A stretch of 64,000 nt of DNA from Acidobacteriaceae bacterium (GTDB lineage: Bacteria; Acidobacteriota; Terriglobia; Terriglobales; Acidobacteriaceae), in assembly GCA_003151335.1 (NCBI GenBank), contig PLXE01000036.1, forward strand, positions 1 to 64,000, in the 5' to 3' direction. Of the stretch, positions 26,864 through 34,786 are shown in pieces. Each line of letters begins with the position of its first letter. Within the stretch, counting starts at the first letter, position 1. A program made the position numbers and the translations under genes. The notes below the pieces were generated by a model. It saw only the letters and a list, made by a program, of their open reading frames with translations, did no database searches and was not told the origin of the DNA.

Positions 26864-28564
26864 ATGGAACGACCTGAAAGCAATCCTCCCAAGAAGCCGC
26901 GCTCTGCCTTTTGGGCAGGGCTGATCGTCGTCAGCGTCCTGCTGGCGTGCTTCGCGGCGATGGGACAGAGTTCTGGGCAAGCGTCGTCTTCCCTTCCCTC
27001 GGCCGAACAGGTTCTGAATCGCAATCACGATGCCTTCGCGGGTTCGATTCCTCAGGCGAAAGCCACGGCGGAGACCATTGAGCTCACCATTGAAGACGCG
27101 CTGCAGCGCGGGCTAAAGTACAACCTCGGCTTGTACTTGGCTGACCGAGCCACGCAACAGTCGCGGGCTTCGCGGCTGCGCGCCCTCAGCGATATGCTGC
27201 CTGTCGTCAACGGGTCGTTTGCGGAAGAAGAGCAGAAGCTTAACCTGAAGGCATTGGGATTAAACTCCTCCATTTTTCCGGGAATTCCGGGTTCGGTAGG
27301 CCCCTTCGGCATCAGCGATCTTCGCTTCACGGGCTCGTGGAATGCCATCGATTTGCATACCATTGATAACGTCCGGGCGGCGAGTCAGAGCGTGAAGGCT
27401 GCGCAGTTCACCTACCGCGATGCGCGCGACACCGTGGTGCTTGCCGTTGGGGCCAACTACCTGCTTACCATCGCCAACGAATCGCGAGTGGAGGCCACGG
27501 AGGCGGAATTGAAAACCGCTCAGGCGCTCTACCAATTAGCGGCGGACCAGGAGACGGCGGGGCTTGCGCCCAATATCGATACCCTGCGCGCGCGGGTGCA
27601 GTTACAAGCTCAGCAGGAGGCGCTGATCGAGGCGCGGAACGAGCTGGAAAAGCAGCGCATTGCTCTGGCGCGCGTGATTGGATTGCCGATAGGGCAGAAG
27701 TTCAGCCTGGTGAATCGCGTTCCCTACCATCCTCTTCTTGAGATGGAGTTGCAGAACGCCTATGCGCGAGCCCTGCAAACCCGTCCCGATTATCAGGCGG
27801 CGTTGGCGGCATTGCGCGCCGCACAGTTGAGCCGGGAGGCGGCCTGGAAGCAGCGTTTGCCCTCCATTGGATTTGCCGGCGAATACGGGGTGCTGGGGAC
27901 CACTCCCGATGCCATGTCCCCCAATTGGACGGCTGCAGCGACGCTGAAAATTCCCATATTTCAAGGCGGAAAAGTAGAAGCCGATGTGCAACAGACCGAC
28001 GCCGTGCTGAAACAGCGACAGGCCCAAGTGGACGACATGCGAGGGCGCATCGAGCAGGACGTGGAAGATGCCATCCTCGACTTGAAGGCGGCAGCGCAAC
28101 AGGTGGAGGTGGCGAAGCTAGGCCTTGATCTGGCGCAACAAGCGCTCGGCCAATCGCAGGATCGCTTCGCCGCAGGGGTGACGAACAATGTTGAGGTGAT
28201 TCAGGCGCAGCAGCAACTGGCATCCGCTAATGACCGGTTCATAGCTAGTTTGTATGCGCACAACATTGCCAAGGTGCTGTTGGCGCGCGCCATCGGCAAC
28301 GCTGAGCAAGCGGTGCAGCTATACTTGGCGGCGCCGGGCAGCACGGTTCCCGCAAACGGTACTGCTGACCCGGGCAGTGCGGGCAACACTTTCGAGACGA
28401 TGCCCAATGTGGCTACTGGTTCGACTGGAATGGAGGAGACCGCCCATGCTCCCTCGCCGCAGCAGAAGGTGGGTCCGCCTCGGGGAGAAGAGATCCCTGT
28501 AATTGCGCCGCAGAGCACCGGGAACGCTGGCAATGCTCCCTCGGCAATAGTTCCTCATGAATAA
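26864..28564 (+). CDS. TolC-like outer membrane efflux protein
   Basis: Outer-membrane/periplasmic tunnel of an export system. The 566-residue product begins with MERPESNPPKKPRSAFWAGL and a hydrophobic stretch (signal peptide, cut near AAMGQ). It then has the two repeats of the OEP family: long coiled-coil helices (ASRLRALSDMLP, TAQALYQLAADQETAGL, ALARVIGLPIG, then ALQTRPDYQAALAALRAAQ and QSQDRFAAGVTNNVEVIQAQ). The C-terminal 80 residues are Pro/Gly/Ala-rich and disordered. Earlier in-frame ATGs (26831, 26840) overlap the operator palindrome, so 26864 is preferred; no ribosome binding site is seen. The membrane-fusion protein gene follows after 18 bases. Confidence 0.9.
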   Translation: MERPESNPPKKPRSAFWAGLIVVSVLLACFAAMGQSSGQASSSLPSAEQVLNRNHDAFAGSIPQAKATAETIELTIEDALQRGLKYNLGLYLADRATQQSRASRLRALSDMLPVVNGSFAEEEQKLNLKALGLNSSIFPGIPGSVGPFGISDLRFTGSWNAIDLHTIDNVRAASQSVKAAQFTYRDARDTVVLAVGANYLLTIANESRVEATEAELKTAQALYQLAADQETAGLAPNIDTLRARVQLQAQQEALIEARNELEKQRIALARVIGLPIGQKFSLVNRVPYHPLLEMELQNAYARALQTRPDYQAALAALRAAQLSREAAWKQRLPSIGFAGEYGVLGTTPDAMSPNWTAAATLKIPIFQGGKVEADVQQTDAVLKQRQAQVDDMRGRIEQDVEDAILDLKAAAQQVEVAKLGLDLAQQALGQSQDRFAAGVTNNVEVIQAQQQLASANDRFIASLYAHNIAKVLLARAIGNAEQAVQLYLAAPGSTVPANGTADPGSAGNTFETMPNVATGSTGMEETAHAPSPQQKVGPPRGEEIPVIAPQSTGNAGNAPSAIVPHE

Positions 28565-28582
28565 TTACTGACAGGTGAAGAC

Positions 28583-29881
28583 ATGAGTCCGCGCACGAAC
28601 CATGGAAATGAACTGGAACGGCCCGAAGCCCTCGATCAACCCGAGGAAGAACACGTCGATCCGGAGGCGAAGCGTTACGAGGAAGACCGTCGCGGTTTCT
28701 TCCAGAAGCATTCGGCTGCCAAACCGATTGTCTTTCTGATCGCGATTGTGGCCGTGGTGTTAGCGGGTTGGTTCTGGTGGGAGAGCCGTCACTGGGAAAG
28801 CACCGATGACGCGGAGATTGACGGCCACATCTACCCTGTCAGTGCCCGAGTGGGTGGCCAGGTGACCAAGGTGAACTATGACGACGGCCAGCTCGTGCGC
28901 AAAGGCGATGTGCTGGTGCAAATCGACCCCACCGATTACAAGATTGCGCTGGCGCGTGCGCAAGCCGACTACCAAGACACGCAAGCGCAGGCGGAAGCAG
29001 CACAATTTGGGGTCCCGGTTTCCAGTGTTGGCTCGCTCAGCCAGATCCGTTCCGCCAGCGCCGATATGGACTCGGCCCAAGCCGGCGTGACCGCCGCCCA
29101 GAAACAGGCAGAGGCTGCACAAGCCCAGATACTGGAAGCGCAAGCGGATGCCCACAAGCTCAATACCGATGTTGAGCGCTATCGCCAACTGTTGGGCAAG
29201 CGCGAAATCTCGCAGCAGCAGTTCGATCAGGCTACGGCGGCAGCCATCGCCGCCAATGCTACGGTCAGCGCACGGCAGGCAGCGCTATTGGTTGCCCAGG
29301 CGCAAGTGAAACAAGCGCAATCCCGCATCGAACAAGCCACCGCCGAAGTGCGTAACGCGCGGGCCACGCCGAATGTGGTGGCCGCCACCCAGGCCAAGGC
29401 GAAGTCCGCCGATGCCTTGGCGCAACGCTCTAAAGCAGCGCTTGATCAAGCGCAACTCAATCTTTCCTACGCCACCATCGTGGCTCCCGTCGATGGCGTG
29501 GTGGGCAAGCGCTCCGTGCAGGTAGGAGCGAACGTATCCAGCGGCCAAGACCTGATGGCCATCGTTCCGCTTCGTGAAATTTGGGTCACGGCCAACTTCA
29601 AGGAAACCCAGCTCGCCCACATGAGGCCAGGACAATCCGCAAAGATCAAGGTTGATACCTACAGCGGTCGCAAATGGGATGGACAAGTTACCAGTATCGG
29701 GGGGGCAACGGGCGCAAAGTACAGCTTGTTGCCGCCGGAGAATGCCACCGGTAACTACGTCAAGGTGGTGCAGCGCATCCCCGTGCGAATCAACTTCGAC
29801 GGCAACGACAAACCCGACTTCAACAAGGATGGCTTGCTACGCCCCGGCATGTCAGTCGGGCCCGACGTCAAAGTGCGCTGA
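28583..29881 (+). CDS. EmrA/HlyD-type membrane fusion protein
   Basis: Periplasmic adaptor linking an inner-membrane pump with the TolC-like protein. There is a charged cytoplasmic N-terminus of about 45 residues, one membrane segment (IVFLIAIVAVVLAGWFWW, about 49-66), then the lipoyl half (TDDAEIDGHIYPVSARVGG, GQLVRKGDVLVQIDPTDY). A long Ala/Gln-rich coiled coil and the second lipoyl half (LSYATIVAPVDGVVGKRSVQ) follow. This layout matches EmrA, which works with the MFS pump EmrB. A GGTGA ribosome binding site precedes the ATG. No pump gene follows: the next 275 bases are non-coding and then a GGDEF gene begins. Confidence 0.92.
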   Translation: MSPRTNHGNELERPEALDQPEEEHVDPEAKRYEEDRRGFFQKHSAAKPIVFLIAIVAVVLAGWFWWESRHWESTDDAEIDGHIYPVSARVGGQVTKVNYDDGQLVRKGDVLVQIDPTDYKIALARAQADYQDTQAQAEAAQFGVPVSSVGSLSQIRSASADMDSAQAGVTAAQKQAEAAQAQILEAQADAHKLNTDVERYRQLLGKREISQQQFDQATAAAIAANATVSARQAALLVAQAQVKQAQSRIEQATAEVRNARATPNVVAATQAKAKSADALAQRSKAALDQAQLNLSYATIVAPVDGVVGKRSVQVGANVSSGQDLMAIVPLREIWVTANFKETQLAHMRPGQSAKIKVDTYSGRKWDGQVTSIGGATGAKYSLLPPENATGNYVKVVQRIPVRINFDGNDKPDFNKDGLLRPGMSVGPDVKVR

Positions 29882-30157
29882 ACAGCGACGGATGCGTTTC
29901 GGATTCACCCTGACGACCCACTCCAGCGCAGGATCATAGCTGGCGACATCAAACAATCGTTGATCCGCCAATCGCGTTAGACGACGCCTCGCGGCGTGGA
30001 ACTGGACTCGCGTCGTCGTCTTAGCACAGAGGCGATTGAAATAGGTCACGTCCGACTTGCTGCGCAAATTTCGGGTCGAACCTCACTTTTTGCTTAGAGT
30101 TACAGCAAATCGCTGTCATACTCTGAATAAGCTTCAAATCAGCGCCAAACTTTCGTC
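29882..30157. other. Gap after the EmrA-like gene, with a hairpin
   Basis: AGACGACGC (29979-29987) and GCGTCGTCGTCT (30010-30021) form an imperfect hairpin that may end the efflux operon. A 71-codon minus-strand frame (29852-30067) overlaps the end of the adaptor gene; it lacks a ribosome binding site and known motifs, so I leave it uncalled. Confidence 0.4.
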
Positions 30158-31405
30158 ATGAACTTCAACGTTCTGCCCAGCCTCGTTGCGCTTGCAATCC
30201 TGGTCGTGGTGTTCGAGGCCATTCTGCGGCAGGGTGCAGCCGAGCGGCTACAGCTATGGCTCACGGCTTGGGTCCTCGTACTCATACATTTCATTGCCCA
30301 GTTTGTGAACGTAGGCCACGGTCTTTGGAACCAGATTGCCACCGCGGTTAGCCTGGGATCTCTGGAACTTGCAAGCATATCTTTTCTGATCTCCATGTCG
30401 CCCCGGGCGGGTACCGCTCGCCGTCAGCTCCTGCTGGGAACAATCCTCGGCGTCCCAGCATTGGCTTACACGACCGCTGCGGTTTGGGGGGTGGCGGCGC
30501 ACAGCTTCTATTATGGCGTGGTGGTAGTGGCCCTCGCGGCTACCTCGCTGTTGGCTTGGAACTGGTACTACGATAAGACCTCTTATCTCTCCGGCTTGCT
30601 GTTTGGGTGCCTGGTGTTCTCCTCATTGATGGTCTGGATGGCTGCACGCAATCATACCGTCCTTGGTATCGACGTCATCTTGGCCGGCCTCAACTTCGTG
30701 GTTGCCGTTCTGTACTGGCGCCATTTCCAGCGCGCTACGGCAGGCGTGCTGACCACGGTTTTCGGCTTCATCGCCTGGGGCACGGTCTTTCCCGTCGTAA
30801 TGTTTCTGCATCGCTACTCTCCAGCGACGATCGTTGAATCCGAGACCTGGAACATTCCCAAGTATTTCGTGGCCGTGGGCATGATTCTCACGCTTCTCGA
30901 GGACCAGATTCGCACCAATGAATATCTGGCTTATCACGACGCGTTGACGGGGCTACCCAACCGGCGGCTGCTCGAAGATCGCTTGGAACAAGGCCTGGCA
31001 CACGCGGCACGAGGCGGCCACAAGGTGGCCGTGCTGTTGATTGACCTCGACCGCTTCAAGGAAGTGAACGACACCTTCGGGCACCGCATCGGAGATTTGG
31101 CCTTGCAGCAGGTGGTGTTGCGGCTGTCCAGCCGGATGCGCGCCTCCGACACGCTGGCTCGTTCGGGAGGCGATGAGTTTACCGTGGTCAGCAACGTGTC
31201 CGATGAACATGGCGCCGAGACTCTGATGTCGGCCCTGGAGTCGGCGCTCGCGACTCCCTTAAAGGTGGAAGGACATTCTATTCAAACCGGCCTGAGCATC
31301 GGCGTAGCGCTTTATCCCGATCATGGCCACAGTCCTGACGAATTACACGCCGCCGCTGATCGGGCTATGTACCTGGCAAAACGCGGTGCCCGCAGCAGCG
31401 CCTAA
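30158..31405 (+). CDS. Membrane-bound diguanylate cyclase (GGDEF)
   Basis: Makes the second messenger c-di-GMP from GTP. The N-terminal about 240 residues are hydrophobic, with seven or eight membrane helices (first: LPSLVALAILVVVFEAIL); they match no sensor family I can name. The GGDEF domain begins at about residue 255 (YHDALTGLPNRRLLEDRL) with LIDLDRFKEVNDTFGH and an intact active-site loop SGGDEFTVV, then ADRAMYLAKRGA. No EAL domain follows. An RxxD inhibitory site cannot be confirmed: the position before GGDEF reads SDTLARSG, with no R-x-x-D five residues upstream. It is monocistronic and followed by tRNA-Leu. Confidence 0.92.
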   Translation: MNFNVLPSLVALAILVVVFEAILRQGAAERLQLWLTAWVLVLIHFIAQFVNVGHGLWNQIATAVSLGSLELASISFLISMSPRAGTARRQLLLGTILGVPALAYTTAAVWGVAAHSFYYGVVVVALAATSLLAWNWYYDKTSYLSGLLFGCLVFSSLMVWMAARNHTVLGIDVILAGLNFVVAVLYWRHFQRATAGVLTTVFGFIAWGTVFPVVMFLHRYSPATIVESETWNIPKYFVAVGMILTLLEDQIRTNEYLAYHDALTGLPNRRLLEDRLEQGLAHAARGGHKVAVLLIDLDRFKEVNDTFGHRIGDLALQQVVLRLSSRMRASDTLARSGGDEFTVVSNVSDEHGAETLMSALESALATPLKVEGHSIQTGLSIGVALYPDHGHSPDELHAAADRAMYLAKRGARSSA

Positions 31406-31542
31406 AAAGTCATCGCCTTCCCAAGGTCTCCCGCCTAGGTGGACGCCGCGTTGTCCTCGTCCAGGCGCTGGTTGTCCTTTGCCATGCGCCTGTTGTAGGC
31501 TCGAAAGCAGCCGCGCCCCTCGGAGGGCCCGATTCTTTGCTC

Positions 31543-31631
31543 GCCGGGATGGCGAAACTGGCAGACGCAGCGGACTTAAAATCCGCAGACCCGAAAGGGT
31601 TGTGGGGGTTCAAGTCCCCCTCCCGGCACCA
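31543..31631 (+). tRNA. tRNA-Leu (anticodon UAA), CCA encoded
   Basis: GCCGGGA at 31543-31549 pairs with TCCCGGC at 31621-31627, followed by the discriminator A and an encoded CCA (31629-31631). The anticodon stem-loop GCGGACTTAAAATCCGC shows TAA as anticodon. A long variable arm (CCCGAAAGGGTT) fits leucine. The T arm is GGGGGTTCAAGTCCCCC. Length without CCA is 86 nt. Confidence 0.96.
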
Positions 31632-31734
31632 ACCTAAAACCAATTTTCCGCGAACATTCCTAAGTCCTGGATGAAGAAATCTGCGCGTAGACGACGGTTC
31701 TTGTGCATAGATTTCCGAGCGCCAGGCACTGACT

Positions 31735-32583
31735 TCAACGCACCTTCGGCTGCCATGCGCCGGAAAGATCGTCGAGGTCATACCCGGCGGAGACCTCCTG
31801 TTTGGTGGCGTAGCGGTAAAGCGCGGCGACGAAGATTCCCTGAGCGGCTGAGTTGGCGACACCCAGAAGCAGCCAATAAATTACCATTACCCCAGCGCCG
31901 GCCAACATTTCTGTTTGTCCGAGACGCGCGCCCATTACCGGCAGAAGCAATCCCGGCAAGGTGAGAAGAAGAAAGATAAGTCCGAAGCTGAAGCCGCCGG
32001 CAACCTCTTCGCCCCACGTCCGGCGAAATATCTGCTGCGATTTGTAGAGCGCCTCGAGCGGGCCCATGTCCTCAGCGGCGAGAAGGGGAACGACGAAGAA
32101 GCTGGCGAGCACCCAGACGAAGCCGGTGATGCGGGTAAGGACGCGTCCCAGAACGCTCAAGCAGCGCTCCAGCGTTTGCAGGAGCATGCCCACAGTTGCG
32201 GCGAGCAGCGCCCATTGAAGAATGCTCCACTTGCGCTTCCATGCAGTCTGCAGGCCATCATTCAAGGTGGCGTGGCCGCCGACGAGCCGGTTTGACGCGA
32301 TGCTGACGAGCGCTACATTGAAGTAAATCCCGAGGCTATAGATGACGAAGTAGAACAGGAAAATAAAGGGCGCCATCGCTTTGCCCAGCAGTTTTTGCTG
32401 GGCAGCATCGTGGGGAAAGGGTCCGGGAGGCATCACTACGATCAGTCCGATGCCGAGGATGATCGCCGTGGCAGCCAGACAGAACATTGCCGATAGAACC
32501 GGCAACCACATCAGTTCCTTGTCCGACTTTAAGACCGCGAAGCTTTGCCCCAGAAGGTCCCAGCTTCGGGAAAGTGTATCCAT
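31735..32583 (-). CDS. Multi-pass membrane protein, DUF6159-like
   Basis: The 282-residue product opens with MDTLSRSWDLLGQSFAVLKS, a pattern I associate with the DUF6159-type family, followed by six or so hydrophobic segments (for example LSAMFCLAATAIILGIGLIV, FIFLFYFVIYSLGIYFNVAL, WALLAATVGMLL, VLASFFVVPLLAAE). It has no catalytic motif. The KSQQIFRRTWGEEVAGG stretch resembles glycerophosphoryl diester phosphodiesterase membrane domain proteins. Function is unknown, and it has no operon partner: the tRNA lies downstream and PiT is separated by 240 bases. Confidence 0.7.
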   Translation of the reverse strand: MDTLSRSWDLLGQSFAVLKSDKELMWLPVLSAMFCLAATAIILGIGLIVVMPPGPFPHDAAQQKLLGKAMAPFIFLFYFVIYSLGIYFNVALVSIASNRLVGGHATLNDGLQTAWKRKWSILQWALLAATVGMLLQTLERCLSVLGRVLTRITGFVWVLASFFVVPLLAAEDMGPLEALYKSQQIFRRTWGEEVAGGFSFGLIFLLLTLPGLLLPVMGARLGQTEMLAGAGVMVIYWLLLGVANSAAQGIFVAALYRYATKQEVSAGYDLDDLSGAWQPKVR

Positions 32584-32823
32584 GAGATTCTCCCAAGGAA
32601 GGTTGGGCGGGGCACCCGCGTCCGTCAGTAATAGCTACGAACAGCGGTAACTTCTTGAGTCTGCCCGATTATTGCAATCTAAGCGTTAACAGGCCGATCT
32701 CAGCAGATCGTGTTGGTGCATGTCAATGACCCTGGTCACAATGGGTGGTAGGGGCGTTTGTTACTGGGGATGGCAGTTGCAGAATTGCGGGAACTGACGG
32801 CTCTTGAATAGATCGTTGGGACT

Positions 32824-33873
32824 CTATGCCTGCGGGTTGAATAGCCGGATCACCCAAAATGCTAACATTGCGACCAGGGCCGACGCTGGAATGGTTAATA
32901 TCCATGCCCACACGATCCGGGTTGCCACGCCCCAGCGTACAGCGGACAGCCGGTGTGTAGTTCCTACCCCGATGATCGCGCCGGTGATGGTGTGGGTTGT
33001 GCTCACCGGAATACCCGCCAACGCCGTACCGAACAGAGTGATGGCGCCAGCGGCTTCGGCGCAGAACCCGCCCACCGGCTTTAGCTTGGTGATCTTCGAC
33101 CCCATGGTATGGACGATTCGCCATCCCCCGAGATAGGTTCCCAGAGCAATTGCGGCGTGGGCCGCCAGGATGATCGGCCAGTGCCAGCGTCCCCAGTTGG
33201 CGGCGAAGTCATGCGGCTTCATGACTCCAGCGGTGTAAAGTGCGCCGGCGACAATCCCCATTGTCTTCTGCGCGTCATTGCCCCCGTGCCCCAGGCTGTA
33301 AGCCGCAGCCGAGAGCAACTGCAACCTCCGAAAAAGCTTGTCCACTTGCCGTGGTGATTTTCGTTGAAAGATCCATGAGATCGCCACCATGAAACCGAAA
33401 CCAAGCAGCAAGCCCATCACGGGAGCGACCACGATAAAGATCAGGGTCTTGTACCAGCCGCCGGGCACGATGACCTGGGGCGCTGCTCTCCAGCCGTGAA
33501 GGATCATGGCCCGCGCCATCGCTGCGCCCGCGTAGCCACCGATCAGCGCGTGCGACGAAGAGGTCGGCAGCCCCAGCAGCCAAGTCAACAGGTCCCAAAC
33601 GATCGCACCCAACAATCCAGCCAGCACCACGTACTGGGTGACGATGTCGAGCTGGATCATGCCCTTGCCAATCATCTTGGCAACCGCTGTGCCCAGAAAG
33701 AACGCTGCCAGAAAGTTGAATGCGGCCGCCCATGCCACCGCTAGCTTGGGCGACAGCACGCGGGTGGACACCACCGTGGCAATACTGTTGGCAGCGTCGT
33801 GGAAACCGTTCAGAAAGTCGAACACCAGCGCCGTGACAACCGTAATAACGAGCAGGACGAGTCCTGTACTCAC
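32824..33873 (-). CDS. PiT-family inorganic phosphate transporter
   Basis: Low-affinity proton- (or sodium-) coupled phosphate symporter of the inner membrane. The 349 residues contain both halves of the PiT repeat: FLNGFHDAANSIATVVSTRVL (residues about 19-39) and GHGGNDAQKTMGIVAGAL (about 200-217), together with VSTTHTITGAIIGVG. Ten or so hydrophobic segments are present. The DUF47 partner gene lies 49 bases upstream on the same strand, the standard Pit pair. Confidence 0.94.
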   Translation of the reverse strand: MSTGLVLLVITVVTALVFDFLNGFHDAANSIATVVSTRVLSPKLAVAWAAAFNFLAAFFLGTAVAKMIGKGMIQLDIVTQYVVLAGLLGAIVWDLLTWLLGLPTSSSHALIGGYAGAAMARAMILHGWRAAPQVIVPGGWYKTLIFIVVAPVMGLLLGFGFMVAISWIFQRKSPRQVDKLFRRLQLLSAAAYSLGHGGNDAQKTMGIVAGALYTAGVMKPHDFAANWGRWHWPIILAAHAAIALGTYLGGWRIVHTMGSKITKLKPVGGFCAEAAGAITLFGTALAGIPVSTTHTITGAIIGVGTTHRLSAVRWGVATRIVWAWILTIPASALVAMLAFWVIRLFNPQA

Positions 33874-33922
33874 AGCACATATCCTCGGCTGAATTCTTGT
33901 TTTGCAAGCACGGTGCAGCGCC

Positions 33923-34540
33923 TCAGGCGTTCTTCAGGACTACCGTTTCCAGCACGTTGGCGACATCTTCAGCCTTGTCGCTGGCCTCCTCCAGAATCTC
34001 CAGCAGTTCCTTCAGCTTGATCAGGGTAATGGGGTCGTAGCCGCCATCGAACAGGCGTCCGATTGCCTCTCGGCTGACCTGGTCGGCTTCGTTCTCCAGC
34101 CGGTTGACTTCGACGCAGTGTTCGAGCAGATGGCCGTCTTTGCTGAGCAGGCCCACAGCCTTTTTCAGTTCCTGCGCTTGCTTCAGGATGATGGCGGCCA
34201 ACACCTTGGCCGACGCAGAGGGCTCCTTGATCTTGTAGGTGTACAAGCGGTCCGAGGCGCTGTAAACGAAATCGAGGACGTCATCCAGCGAGGAGGCCAG
34301 CAGGTGAATATCCTCGCGGTCGAAGGGCGTAATGAAGGTTTGGTTCAGCTTGATCAGAATCCTGTGCGTCATCTCATCGCCGCGGGACTCGATCTCCTTG
34401 ATTTTCTGCACAGCCGCAGGCATCTGCTCGTAATCGTAAGCATGCAACAGGTCGTTCAAGGCTTGTGCGCCCTCGACCACATTGGTCGCGATCTCCAGGA
34501 ACATGTCGAAGAACTTGGTATCACGCGGTATCAGGCGCAC
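33923..34540 (-). CDS. DUF47 family PhoU-like Pit accessory protein
   Basis: The 205-residue all-helical protein shows the DUF47/PhoU-related pattern: IPRDTKFFDMFLEIATNV at the start, IESRGDEMTHRILIKLNQTF with FDREDIHLLASSLDDVLDF (putative metal-binding acidic residues), and VNRLENEADQVSREAI in the second half. Such proteins sit next to pit genes and modulate uptake. It is first in a two-gene unit with the PiT transporter. The 246 bases upstream, before the end of the UPF0182 gene, contain no gene. Confidence 0.92.
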   Translation of the reverse strand: MRLIPRDTKFFDMFLEIATNVVEGAQALNDLLHAYDYEQMPAAVQKIKEIESRGDEMTHRILIKLNQTFITPFDREDIHLLASSLDDVLDFVYSASDRLYTYKIKEPSASAKVLAAIILKQAQELKKAVGLLSKDGHLLEHCVEVNRLENEADQVSREAIGRLFDGGYDPITLIKLKELLEILEEASDKAEDVANVLETVVLKNA

Positions 34541-34786
34541 CGGGATGCTCCACAGGCAAATGCGGATGTGGGAAGAGCCATGAGAGACGAAGAATTGCGA
34601 ATTGTTACAGCTTTGTTAAAACAAAACTATCGCATGGGACGGGCAGGAGGGTCAAACGAGAGGGAAAAGAATAGGCAAGGTATCGCGTTGATTCAGGCCC
34701 AAATCGGTAAGGAAAGTCCACAATCCGGGGATAGAAACCTGATAATGCGGGAGTTGCCGGTTTCTGGGCCTCTGGCAGGTACGATC

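Noticed and set aside
29852..30067. Possible 71-residue minus-strand gene after the EmrA-like gene
   Set aside because: It overlaps the end of the adaptor gene, has no ribosome binding site and matches nothing I know. It coincides with a terminator-like hairpin.
34541..34786. Pho box upstream of the DUF47-PiT pair
   Set aside because: The AT-rich stretch near 34610-34630 contains CTGTAACAA on the minus strand but no second half-site at the required 11-base spacing.
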